From JBNJFY01 sp051747265 (lineage in GTDB: Bacteria; Bacteroidota; Rhodothermia; Balneolales; Balneolaceae): a stretch of DNA of 64,000 nt. Shown here piece after piece: positions 8,273-17,500 of this stretch; the stretch's first letter is position 1; every line of letters starts with the position of its first letter. Location: contig JBNJFY010000002.1 in assembly GCA_051747265.1 (NCBI GenBank), positions 310,001 to 374,000 on the forward strand, written 5' to 3'. Made by a program: the position numbers and the translations under genes. The notes below the pieces were generated by a model, which was not told the origin of the DNA, did not search any database, and worked only from the letters and a program-made list of their open reading frames with translations.

Positions 8273-10429
8273 TTACTCTTCCTCATCATCCGGTGTCGAT
8301 TGACTTCCCATTTCTTTCAAGTCTTCGATCTCTTGCTCAAGGGCAGCCATCCGGTTTTCACTCTTATTTAATTTTGCTTCGGCTTTGGCAATTTTATCCT
8401 CAATCTCCTTCATCAATGGATTATCATCGCTTGTTGAGGTAAAGAAGGTTTTGGAATCTTTATACTGTAGCACCTCTTCTTCTAATTTACGGGTACTCTT
8501 TTTGAGCTCGGCCAGTTCATCCTGCTTTTTCTTGATCTCTTGTCGGGTTTCTTTGTCAATGCCTTCGGCGGCCAAATCAGAAGGATCCGCGAAAGTAGAG
8601 TTCGCCGCTCGATAGCGCCCATAAATCACATCTAGCGTTTCGCGATACTTCTTCCAGATCTTGTTCTTCTGTTTGATGGGAACATATCCCACATCCTTGA
8701 ACTTTTCTTGAAGCGGCTTGGCTTCCTCCACGGCCTGATCCGGATCTTCGTATTGGGTCAACTCATTCAGCTTATCCAGAATTTCCTCTTTGCGCTTCAG
8801 ATTCTTTTTCTGCTCTTTGCGCTGAGATCGGAAATGGGCTCGTCGACGATCATAAAATTCGTCCATGGCCCCTTTAAACTGTTTCCAAATCTTGTTGGAT
8901 TTCTTCCGAGGCACCGGACCAATTTTTTTCCATCGATCCATCAAGCGTTGCATCCCCTTATGGCCCGCATCCCAATCGTCGGTAGATTTTAGCTCATTGG
9001 CTTCTTCAATCAGATCTAATTTCTGCTGATAATGCTTCTCCTCCTGCTCGCGGAGCAGTTCCATATTGTCTGACTTGCGATCATTAAAGGCATCCGTTGC
9101 CGCTTTAAATCGGTTCCACAGCTCGTTTTCATCTTTTTGCGGAAGATTTCCCGTCTTCTTCCAACGACGATGCAATTTATTAATCTTGCGAGCAGCCTTG
9201 GCAAGATCATCGGCCTCTAACAAGGCTTCCGCTTCCTCACAAAGCTGCTTCTTTTTCTTGGTGAATTTTTCTATTCGTTTTCGGTAATCTTTATTGTACT
9301 TGAACTTGGCATCATCGTAGCCATCCAACGCATTTTTATAGCGATCCCAAACTTCCTGGTTTTTATCCTGGGGGACGTGACCAATTTTGCGCCATTGCTT
9401 TTTGAGCTTGTCCAGCTCGTCTTCTAATTCTTTCCAGTTACTGGTATTTTCATCTATGGATGCGACCAGCTGCTCCATTTTATCCAGCACAAGCAACTTT
9501 CCGGCGAGGTTATCCTCCTCTTGCTGCTTTTTTTGTACCAGATAATCAACCTTGTGATCTTTAAATTCCTTGATCAAAGCCTGGAATTTCTCGTCGAGTT
9601 CCGCGCCTCGATCGGCGGGGAGCAGATTGATGCTATTCCATTTCCCCTCAATTGATTTCACCTTATCACGAGCTTTCCAGTTTTCGTTGTCCACAATCGA
9701 CTGCAACTGGTTCAACAGCTCTTTTTTCTTTTCCAGGTTTTCTTCCTTACGTCGGTTGAGCTCTTCATAATGCTGCTCCCTTCGCTGCTCAAAATCTTCT
9801 TGGGCTTGTTCCAGTCGCTCCCAAAGTTGTTTAACGGTATCACTATGGTACTCCGGACCTTCGTCCCATTTTTGGCGAAGATTCCCCAACTCCATGGCTA
9901 CATAGGACCAATCGGTTTCTTTGGCAACCTCTTCGGCTTTTTCTACGATTTCCTGGTAGTATTCAATCGTCTCTTGGTCATCTTCAGCGGCTTCATCACT
10001 GTCCTGATCATCTACCACCGGGGCGGCTGACTGAGTTTCGGGGTCGCTATCTTGGGTGACTTCTTCCACAATTTCAGAACGCAAGGTTTCAAGCTCCGAT
10101 GCGATTTCATCAAATGGACCAACGGCCTTCATTTCTGAAGCGGCTTCTTCGAACTGCTGGATGGCTTTTCGTTGAGCTTGAGCAGAATCACTCTCGGCTA
10201 TCGTTTCTTTGAGCTCGGAGAACAGCTGGCGCAACTCTTCAAATTTCTGTTTATACGGCTCCAGCTGCTGTTCGTAATCAGGCCCTTCCAATGCGCCGAT
10301 CTGCTTGCCGGAAAACAGCTGATTATCCTTTTGATACAGGTTTCCATCGGCATCGACGTAGGCTACATCGTTTTCAAATTGAACCTTGCTAGTTGCTTGC
10401 TCCTGGGTATTATTGGTCTCGTTTGACAA
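8273..10429 (-). CDS. DUF349 repeat protein, long coiled-coil
   Basis: A 718-residue, very charged, helical protein with about six DUF349 repeats. Each repeat follows the pattern W-(K/R)-x-(I/T)-G-x-(V/L)-P ... (I/V/L)-W-x-(R/K)-(F/Y)-K-x-A, as in QWRKIGHVPQDKNQEVWDRYKNAL written in part here as KIGHVP and VWDRYK. Coiled coil follows at ~610-705. The N-terminal ~170 residues are acidic and probably disordered. There is no signal peptide, so it is cytosolic. DUF349 proteins are common in Bacteroidota-type genomes and their role is not settled. A perfect palindrome lies 37-59 bases upstream of the start, in the gap shared with the divergent cyclase gene. Confidence 0.9.
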   Translation of the reverse strand: MSNETNNTQEQATSKVQFENDVAYVDADGNLYQKDNQLFSGKQIGALEGPDYEQQLEPYKQKFEELRQLFSELKETIAESDSAQAQRKAIQQFEEAASEMKAVGPFDEIASELETLRSEIVEEVTQDSDPETQSAAPVVDDQDSDEAAEDDQETIEYYQEIVEKAEEVAKETDWSYVAMELGNLRQKWDEGPEYHSDTVKQLWERLEQAQEDFEQRREQHYEELNRRKEENLEKKKELLNQLQSIVDNENWKARDKVKSIEGKWNSINLLPADRGAELDEKFQALIKEFKDHKVDYLVQKKQQEEDNLAGKLLVLDKMEQLVASIDENTSNWKELEDELDKLKKQWRKIGHVPQDKNQEVWDRYKNALDGYDDAKFKYNKDYRKRIEKFTKKKKQLCEEAEALLEADDLAKAARKINKLHRRWKKTGNLPQKDENELWNRFKAATDAFNDRKSDNMELLREQEEKHYQQKLDLIEEANELKSTDDWDAGHKGMQRLMDRWKKIGPVPRKKSNKIWKQFKGAMDEFYDRRRAHFRSQRKEQKKNLKRKEEILDKLNELTQYEDPDQAVEEAKPLQEKFKDVGYVPIKQKNKIWKKYRETLDVIYGRYRAANSTFADPSDLAAEGIDKETRQEIKKKQDELAELKKSTRKLEEEVLQYKDSKTFFTSTSDDNPLMKEIEDKIAKAEAKLNKSENRMAALEQEIEDLKEMGSQSTPDDEEE

Positions 10430-10465
10430 GACAATTTCCTTTTAATGATTCCTTATTACTCTTCG

Positions 10466-10488
10466 AAAACAGTAATTTTTACTGTTTT
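10466..10488. promoter_or_regulatory. Perfect 10-bp palindrome in a divergent promoter region, candidate operator
   Basis: Arms AAAACAGTAA and TTACTGTTTT are separated by only TTT. The element is upstream of both flanking genes (DUF349 protein and adenylate cyclase), so a transcription terminator would make little sense. A binding site for a dimeric regulator fits better. No regulator gene is adjacent. Confidence 0.45.
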
Positions 10489-10649
10489 ACCCCATAAATG
10501 GTACGTTCCAAAAGTTTAGTGAACATATCCTATCTAAGCAATTGATCCAAGAAGGCTTAATCTGGTATTTTAATGTTGAAAATTTGGTACTATTGACGAA
10601 AAGCATGTATTGTAAATAGGAATTATCATGCGATTACATCCAAAAGGGT

Positions 10650-11816
10650 ATGAGCGAACACGATACGGAACATCGTGACACTATTCTTGTGGTCGATGAC
10701 AACAAGAACAATCTAGACCTGATGCTGGTTACGTTAAGCGAGCAAAACTACCGCTTATTAGCCGCCACTTCAGGCGAGCGGGCCTTGAAAGTGGCCTCCA
10801 AAGTGACGCCCGACCTTGTATTGATGGACATCCAAATGCCGGGAATGGATGGCTACGAAACCACTCGGGAATTAAAAAAGCGACCCGATTTAAAGCATGT
10901 TCCCGTACTCTTTTTGTCTGCTTTAAACGATCCCGAGAATGTAGTTAAGTGCTTTAACGCGGGTGGAGTAGATTACATTAGCAAGCCCTTTAAGAAGGAA
11001 GAGTTATTGGCTCGAGTTCAAACTCATTTATCCATTAAACACTTACAAGCGCAAATTACAGCCGAGCGGGATAAAATATCACTCATCCTGAATAACATGC
11101 TGCCTCCCACCATTGTCGATAAATTAAAAGATGGGCAAACGCCTGAGCCAGAGTTTATTGATGACGCGGCAGTATTATTTACTGATTTTTCAGGTTTTGC
11201 GCGTCTAACCAAAGAACTGGGACCGGGACGTAGTATTGAAAACCTGAACCGCATCTTTTTCGGATTTGATTCCATTGCCCAGCATTTTGGCTTGGAACGA
11301 GTGAAGACCATTGGGGATGCTTTTATGGCTGTTTCGGGAGTCATTAATGCCACCGAAACTCCTCTGCTGGATAGCATCATGGCCGGATTAAAAATGCAGG
11401 AGTTTATCGCGCTATATGATGCCCGTGAAGATTTCGACTGGCAAGTCCGAATCGGCATCCATTCCGGGCCCTTAATGGCAGGCATCGTAGGAGTTCAAAA
11501 AATAGCTTTTGATGTTTGGGGGGACACTGTAAATATGGCCAGTCGTCTCGAAAACCTGGCTTTGCTACACGGTGTTACCATTGCCGAAGCCGATTCTCAC
11601 AAGCTAAATGGCGAGTTCATCAGCCAATCTCGCGGTGTACAAGAGTTACATAATTTGGGACAATCCGAAATCTACCAAATTGATGAGCTTTCCCCCACCT
11701 TGCCGGCTGAAAAACGGGAGCATTATGATAAACTGAATGTTGAAGAATTATTAGAACGCGATCCCTCCCAAGATAATCTTATTGACGAGATCGTTCGAAC
11801 CGGCTCTGATAAGTAA
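10650..11816 (+). CDS. Response regulator receiver fused to a class III adenylate cyclase
   Basis: A 388-residue protein. The receiver (residues ~12-128) has Asp16/Asp17, phospho-acceptor Asp60 and Lys112. A short helix with NNMLPPTIVDKLK resembles the transducer element found before many class III cyclases. The cyclase domain (~172-345) keeps both metal-binding aspartates (Asp179 in FTDFSGF and Asp223 in IGDAFM). It also keeps the transition-state pair Asn295 and Arg299 (VNMASR). The purine-specifying residues are Lys219 and Asp288, the adenylate rather than guanylate combination. It should therefore make cAMP in response to phosphorylation. It is a single gene followed by a strong terminator. 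Confidence 0.93.
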   Translation: MSEHDTEHRDTILVVDDNKNNLDLMLVTLSEQNYRLLAATSGERALKVASKVTPDLVLMDIQMPGMDGYETTRELKKRPDLKHVPVLFLSALNDPENVVKCFNAGGVDYISKPFKKEELLARVQTHLSIKHLQAQITAERDKISLILNNMLPPTIVDKLKDGQTPEPEFIDDAAVLFTDFSGFARLTKELGPGRSIENLNRIFFGFDSIAQHFGLERVKTIGDAFMAVSGVINATETPLLDSIMAGLKMQEFIALYDAREDFDWQVRIGIHSGPLMAGIVGVQKIAFDVWGDTVNMASRLENLALLHGVTIAEADSHKLNGEFISQSRGVQELHNLGQSEIYQIDELSPTLPAEKREHYDKLNVEELLERDPSQDNLIDEIVRTGSDK

Positions 11817-11838
11817 CGCAGTGATTTTTCAAAATTTA

Positions 11839-11869
11839 AAAAGCCGATCCCCGATGGATCGGCTTTTTT
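11839..11869 (+). terminator. Rho-independent terminator of the adenylate cyclase gene
   Basis: Perfect stem AAGCCGATCC / GGATCGGCTT with loop CCGAT, followed by TTTTTTC. It starts 22 bases after the cyclase stop codon. Confidence 0.92.
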
Positions 11870-11898
11870 CATATCCATAACCGGTAGCATTTCAATAT

Positions 11899-12732
11899 TT
11901 AGGCCATCTCCGCGCTGTTTTGATGTAGGTGAATATCTCGTTGTGGATATGGAATACTGATTCCTTCTTCATCAAAACGCTCCTTGAGCTTCTTCGTCAA
12001 GGCGTACCGTACCGGCCATACATCCGGTGTTTTGACCCATGGCCGAACGTAGATATTCACAGAGCTATCTGCTAATTCTCCCACTTCCAGTAAGGGTTCC
12101 GGATCACTCAATATTCGATCATCGTTATTCATCTCCTCGCGAATGATGGCCATAGCCTGGTTCATATCATCATCATAGCCAATCCCCATCACCATATCTA
12201 CACGACGAATTTCATTGCGCGAATAGTTTTTAATTTCGTTACCCCAAACTTGCGAATTAGGTGTGGATATGAAAATGTTATCAAAGGTGTGCATTTCAGT
12301 GATGAATAAGCCTATCTCATCGACCACCCCCATGGTACCACCAATTTCAACCACTTCCCCGACATTAAACGGACGCAAGATCAATAACATCATACCCGAT
12401 GCGATGTTACTAAGCGTACCTTGCAAGGCAAAGCCAATGGCCAATCCGGCGGCACCTAATATGGCTATAATGGAAGCCGTTTGGACCCCGAACTGATTTA
12501 ATACGGCCAATATGGTTATAACCAAAATAGCGATTTTGGTTATTTTGGCCATAATCGGTGTTAAGGTGTCATCCATGCGATGCGAGCGTTCCATGGATTT
12601 GTGAACCCGACTGCTAAACCATTTCGCAGCGCCCCAACCTAATATTAATATTAGTACTGCCCCCAAAATATTTAACCCATAATCAATGATCATAGGCAGT
12701 AAATCGGAGATGTAACTTTCCATATCGTCCAT
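11899..12732 (-). CDS. Small-conductance mechanosensitive channel, MscS family
   Basis: A 277-residue inner-membrane channel with three predicted N-terminal membrane helices (~15-40, 58-80, 84-112). The pore-lining helix and start of the beta domain read AAGLAIGFALQGTLSNIASG followed by RPFNVGEVVEIGG, the signature of MscS. The cytoplasmic alpha/beta vestibule follows and ends near residue 265. It opens on membrane tension to release solutes under hypo-osmotic shock, a useful function for a salt-adapted organism. The start could also be the ATG three codons in. Confidence 0.93.
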   Translation of the reverse strand: MDDMESYISDLLPMIIDYGLNILGAVLILILGWGAAKWFSSRVHKSMERSHRMDDTLTPIMAKITKIAILVITILAVLNQFGVQTASIIAILGAAGLAIGFALQGTLSNIASGMMLLILRPFNVGEVVEIGGTMGVVDEIGLFITEMHTFDNIFISTPNSQVWGNEIKNYSRNEIRRVDMVMGIGYDDDMNQAMAIIREEMNNDDRILSDPEPLLEVGELADSSVNIYVRPWVKTPDVWPVRYALTKKLKERFDEEGISIPYPQRDIHLHQNSAEMA

Positions 12733-12765
12733 TCTAATTCCTTAATTCTACATCAAGTTAGCGTT

Positions 12766-12803
12766 ATAAAAAGCAGACAGGTTAAAAATAACCTGCCTGC
12801 TTA
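12766..12803 (-). terminator. Rho-independent terminator of the coiled-coil protein gene
   Basis: A 14-bp stem with one mismatch (arms AAGCAGACAGGTTA and TAACCTGCCTGCTT at 12769-12803) is followed on the minus strand by TTTTTAT. It lies just past the stop of the 96-residue coiled-coil protein and before the MscS gene. Confidence 0.85.
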
Positions 12804-12812
12804 AATTCTTAC

Positions 12813-13103
12813 TTAATCGCGAAAGATTGACTGCGCTTCTTTAAATCCTGATTTCAGATCCGACCATATCGCGTCGGCATCTTTTTTAACCTTGTCAAAT
12901 GTCACTTGCCCACTATCGCGCAATTGAGTGAGTTTCTGACTCAGTTCGTCCCTCTGTTCCCGAAGCCGCTTTAGCTGTTTCTGGGTTTCTTTACTGATGG
13001 AATCTTGCTGATTTTTCGCTTTTTGCTCTAGCTTTTTCAGCTGATTATTCCACTCTTTTATCTGTTTCTCTAACTTTTCGATGTATTCTTCTTTGACAGC
13101 CAT
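12813..13103 (-). CDS. Small coiled-coil protein of unknown function
   Basis: A 96-residue, highly charged protein. Residues ~5-65 are a continuous heptad-rich coiled coil with Lys/Glu/Gln and Leu spacing (for example LEKQIKEWNNQLKKLEQKA). A C-terminal amphipathic helix follows, with DAIWSDLKSGFKEAQSIF. There is no signal peptide or membrane segment. It lies between the Dps gene (same strand, 81 bases upstream) and MscS, with its own terminator. The setting beside a stress-protection protein suggests a stress role, but no function is known to me. Confidence 0.8.
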   Translation of the reverse strand: MAVKEEYIEKLEKQIKEWNNQLKKLEQKAKNQQDSISKETQKQLKRLREQRDELSQKLTQLRDSGQVTFDKVKKDADAIWSDLKSGFKEAQSIFRD

Positions 13104-13140
13104 ATAAAAAGACCCTCCTGTTAAATTGAGATTATAACCA

Positions 13141-13172
13141 TTGTGTGACTACGTGAGTGAGGATCACACAAC
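13141..13172. repeat. Inverted repeat between dps and the coiled-coil gene
   Basis: Arms TTGTGTGA and TCACACAA with a 15-base spacer. There is no T-tract, so it is not a standard terminator. The long spacer does not fit the CRP consensus. It may be a regulatory site for the downstream coiled-coil gene or a weak mRNA hairpin. Confidence 0.35.
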
Positions 13173-13184
13173 TTGTTTATAGTG

Positions 13185-13667
13185 TTATTCTAAATGACTA
13201 CGCAACATCCAAGCTGCCTTAGAATGCGTATCCAGTCGTTGGGTAATCAAATCGATGGTGGCTTCATCATTATCGCCCCCGTCAATGTCACACGGTTTAA
13301 GCGCCTCCCGACACGTACGCAGTACTTGCTCATGGGCTTGAACCAGTCGACGTACCATTTCCAATGCATCTAGCCGATCCTCTTTATCATCCTCCTCTAT
13401 AGATGTCAACTCTTGAAATTCCTGAAAGGTACCCGGCGCATGGAACCCTAATACGCGAATGCGTTCGGCAATCTCATCGACGGCCCCCGCTAATTCCGTA
13501 TACTGCTCTTCAAATTGTTCGTGCAGAGAATGAAACAGTTTACCGGTAACATTCCAGTGATAGTTATGGGTTTTTAAATACAGCATATACGTATCAGCCA
13601 GTACCCTGGATAACCCTTCAGCAATTTTTTGCCGATCCTTTTCATTAATTCCGATGTGTACTTCCAT
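13185..13667 (-). CDS. dps: Dps-family DNA-protection / mini-ferritin protein
   Basis: A 160-residue four-helix-bundle protein that stores iron and protects DNA in starvation and oxidative stress. The inter-subunit ferroxidase ligands of Dps are all visible: His37 (in THNYHWNVTG), His49, Asp64 and Glu68 (AVDEIAERIR). The start was chosen at the ATG at 13667 because a good Shine-Dalgarno (CAGGAGAG) lies just upstream. An upstream TTG would add nine residues with no such support. It should assemble as a cytosolic dodecamer. The N-terminus lacks the Lys-rich DNA-binding tail of the E. coli protein, so direct DNA binding is uncertain. Confidence 0.93.
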   Translation of the reverse strand: MEVHIGINEKDRQKIAEGLSRVLADTYMLYLKTHNYHWNVTGKLFHSLHEQFEEQYTELAGAVDEIAERIRVLGFHAPGTFQEFQELTSIEEDDKEDRLDALEMVRRLVQAHEQVLRTCREALKPCDIDGGDNDEATIDLITQRLDTHSKAAWMLRSHLE

Positions 13668-13792
13668 TTTTGCTCTCCTGTTGGTGATTGGCAATTTCCT
13701 TTTTTCGGATACACCAACAATACAAACATGAGGCTAAAATCATTCCCTGAAACGACTTATAAAGAATCGATCTGAGCCATAAGTAAAGATGA

Positions 13793-14491
13793 TCAGGAGA
13801 GCTGGCTCATCAGTTGTTTTAAATCTTTGGGGAAGGGGGCTCGGATCGTAACATCTCTATTGGTACGAGGATGCCGAATCGTAACTTCCAGCGCGTGTAA
13901 CGCTTGTCTGTTTATGCGTGCTTCTTTCTTCTCTTCCAGGTGATAATGGCGATCGCCCATCAAGGGATGTCCCTGTTCAGCAAATTGTACACGAATTTGA
14001 TTTTTCAAGCCGGTCTCTAGCTCTACTTCTACAATGGCCACATCGTCGTTGGGGTACCGCTCCAAGGTCAGGTAGTGCAATCGAGCCAATGTTCCCTTGG
14101 GATCTTCCGGTGAAACCACCACGTTTCGAAAGCCCCTCTTTATACGCTTCAGATGATGCGTGAATGTTCCTTCCTCCTTGGGTTGCCCTCGCACGATGGC
14201 AATATATCTTCGGTCGGGCTCCAGGTTCTGGAATTGCTCCTTTAAATCCTCATAAGCTTGCCTGGTTTTGGCAAATACCATCACGCCGCTGGTATAACGA
14301 TCGATGCGATGCACGGCTTGAGGGACAAATCGCTGATGAATCAAATATGCTTTGACTCGATCCTCCAGATTATCAGCATTGCTTTTAGGGATAGGTACAG
14401 CCAATAACCCCGGCGGTTTATTTACCCCGATAACTTCTTCATCCTCATATAAAATGTGGATGTTACGGCTCGACCGCGAACGTCTACTCAT
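13793..14491 (-). CDS. RluA-family RNA pseudouridine synthase
   Basis: A 232-residue enzyme that isomerises uridine to pseudouridine in RNA. The catalytic motif HRIDRYTSGV carries the invariant aspartate. Flanking family segments include VIGVNKPPGLLAVP near the start and GLKNQIRVQFAEQGHPLMGDRHY. It lacks the N-terminal S4 domain found in RluC/RluD, so it resembles the shorter RluA/TruC-like branch. The target (23S rRNA or tRNA) cannot be told from the sequence. It starts 27 bases after the stop of the PKD-repeat protein gene on the same strand. Confidence 0.92.
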   Translation of the reverse strand: MSRRSRSSRNIHILYEDEEVIGVNKPPGLLAVPIPKSNADNLEDRVKAYLIHQRFVPQAVHRIDRYTSGVMVFAKTRQAYEDLKEQFQNLEPDRRYIAIVRGQPKEEGTFTHHLKRIKRGFRNVVVSPEDPKGTLARLHYLTLERYPNDDVAIVEVELETGLKNQIRVQFAEQGHPLMGDRHYHLEEKKEARINRQALHALEVTIRHPRTNRDVTIRAPFPKDLKQLMSQLS

Positions 14492-14518
14492 ACACTGACT
14501 TCTTCTCTGATACTTGGG

Positions 14519-17500
14519 TTATTCACGTACCACTTCCACCGTAAACTCCTTCTCGGCAACACTGCATCGCAGATTGGCGCTATCCACAGCTCGGATGGTG
14601 ACCGTATAGGTTCCCGGTTCGGTATACTCATGCTGAACAATTTTACCTGCCTGTTGGGATCCATCCCCAAAGTTCCAGTAGTAGCTGATGATATCGCCGT
14701 TGGGATCAAACGTATTGCTGGCATCAAATCGAGCGAAATCGTTGGCCGCTCCAATGGTAATTTTCTGGGGAACCTCAGCATAGATTTCCGGTGGGCCGTT
14801 AACCTTAAGAGTCTGACGGACAGTTTCATCTCCTTCGGGTTTACCCGATCCATCATTAACCACTACACGCATTGTGTATACCCCCGGGAAACGGAACTTG
14901 TGTTGTTGCGCTTGGGCATAGCTGATTTCGTTGTCACCTATATAGATGTCCACCAATGTTGAATCCTGTTCACGTACGGATAGCCCTTCAATAATATTTA
15001 TAGGCACATCAGGACAGGTTACCGTAGGAAGGCGCAAAGTCAGATCGGGCACCTCATCTACGATTAAATTTCGATTGGTACTCTGTACGGAATTGGCCAC
15101 ACCGGCATCATCTTCTACGGTAAGGGAAACCGCGAACTGTCCCTTTCTTTTAAACGTATGGGTCACCGTTTCCCCCTGTTTACGCGTGCCATCTGAAAAG
15201 AACCAGCGATATTCGGCAATTTCACCATCGGGATCCGAACTCTGCCCTGCAGAAAACTCCACTTCTGTACCCGGCGTAATACGTCTTGGCCCCTGGATTC
15301 GAGGTTCAGGTGCGGCATTCACGCGCACCTTTTGCTCCAGCTCCGTTACACTGTACTGGGATCCACGCCCGTCATCGGCGGTAAATTCTACGGTATAGAC
15401 ACCCGGTTGATCATACGCATGGCTAACCACAAAACCATCTGCTTCGGCCCCATCGCCAAAATTCCACTGGGCCACACTATACGCATCCGCGTTGTCTACC
15501 AGCTCGTCTAAACGAAACTCATGTTCGGTTCCCGGTACCAGTACGGGGATGTCCTCCAATGATAATGATGGCCGCTCTTTCACGGTAATGGTTCGGCTGA
15601 CTACAGCGGTATTACATACTTCCCGCTCACTGGTTTGAATTCGAAGTTTCACATTATGAGTGCCCGGGGGAAGATCCCGTGTAAAGGTGGGTAGCGTTCC
15701 GGTAGCAGATTGGGTCGTCCCACCTTGCTGCTCGATGCCCTCTGTGGAAGACAACACCCAGTTTCGGCTGGAGACCACACCGGCAGAATCGTATTCGGTT
15801 CGTTTGCTCCATCGCAAGGTATCCACATTGGGTATCTCCCAGATAATTTCATTGATCGTGGATTGCGTGCTATCCAGAGAGGGACTAGGATCGAAGGTGA
15901 TCGGTTCATCTTCCATCACATCCCGGGGAAGATCAAAAGCAGCCACCGGCGGTGGAACCACCTCAACCGTAATTTGATCTACAGCTTCGCTGTTGCATGA
16001 TCCGTAATCGTTACCGGTAACCCGCAAAGTCACGGTATAGACCCCCGGCTCCCGATATCTATGGATCGGATCTATGCCGCTGCCCACATTTCCGTCGCCA
16101 AAATCCCACTCATAGCGATTAATACGTCCATCAGCAGCCGAAGAGCTGGAGCCGTCAAACTGAATAGGAGCACCCGCGCATGTTCGACGATCTTCTCCGG
16201 CATCGGCTTCCGGTGCTCCCACGGCACGTACTTGTTGTGTAAAACTAGCCATGGAATTGGGCATGCCCTCGGTATCATCCACGGTTAGTTGCACCTGATA
16301 GGTTCCCTTACGTTGGTACGCATGAGTTCCGGTCATGGATTGAGCGCTGTTGCCATCGCCAAAGGTCCATTCGTATCGCAACTGGTCGTTCCCGTCAATG
16401 TCGAAGGATTTACTGGCATCGTAGGTAAAAGTATCCGCCTGACAAACCACCGAAGGCAGCTCAAAAAACACATCGGGCGGACGGTTGATAAATACATTCA
16501 CCGTATCATAAGCGAAACTATTATTCAGGCTGCGCTGATCATCCACGGTGAGTACCGCTTGGTAGGTCCCCCCATGACGATAGGTATGAGAAACGATCGG
16601 CCCCTCGGCGGAACCGCCATCCCCAAAATCCCAATAGTAGCGCAGATCGTCGTCATCCGGGTCATAGGATTGCGAGCCATCAAATACGATCGTATGGCGA
16701 TGCGTACGTACATCATCATTAGCAACGGCAACCGGGCGTGTATTGAAGCTAAACGAAATCGTTTTTTCCACCCGACTATTAGTTACTCCGGCATCATCTT
16801 CCACTGCTACACGTAACGAAGGCATATCTTTTTGAGCCGTGATTGTCTTGGAGGCGCTCCCCTTCACCCAGGATCCATTTTCGAACCAGTAATATTGTTT
16901 GATTTCTCCATCTGGATCCCGACTGTCCGATGCATCAACCACAAGTTCTTGGCCCGGAACCACCTCTTGGTTATAATCAACATTAATAACCGGTGGTTGA
17001 TTGACCTGAATTTCCTGATAGGTGTAGTGGATCCCTTCCTGCAGCTGGGTATCATCTTGCACTTTAAGCTGCACCTGATAACGTCCGGGCTTATCAAACT
17101 TATGTTTCACGCGAGGGCCACGTAGAGTCGTACCTTCACCGAAATCCCATTCATGGGAAGCAATAGTTCCATCTGGATCGCGAGACTGGCTCCCATCGAA
17201 GGTAACTTCTTCGCCCGGCGCCACCACCTTCGGTGCACTAATGCGCGCTTGTGGTTGCTGGTTAATAACAATTTCTGTAGTTGTACGCTGCACAGAAGAA
17301 TAGGTGCCCGAATTATCCACTACCGTTAACTGTACCGGATATTTGCCGGGGTTTTGATAGCGGTGTCGAATACGATTCCCCTCCAAAACGGTACCATCGC
17401 CCATATCCCATTGATATTTAATAATCTCACCATCTTGGTCCGTGGTTTGCTCCCCATCCAGGTTGACCCGTCCGCGGGCATAAATCCGATCACCACTAAT

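Noticed and set aside
13141..13172. TTGTGTGA ... TCACACAA as a CRP-type site
   Set aside because: The spacer is 15 bases rather than the 6 of the CRP consensus, and no CRP gene is in the window. It was kept only as a generic inverted repeat.
14946..15398. Long plus-strand reading frames antisense to the PKD gene
   Set aside because: They are mirror frames of a strongly supported gene, with no ribosome-binding site and no recognisable domain. The same holds for other antisense frames in the DUF349, TonB, ppiD and PLD genes.
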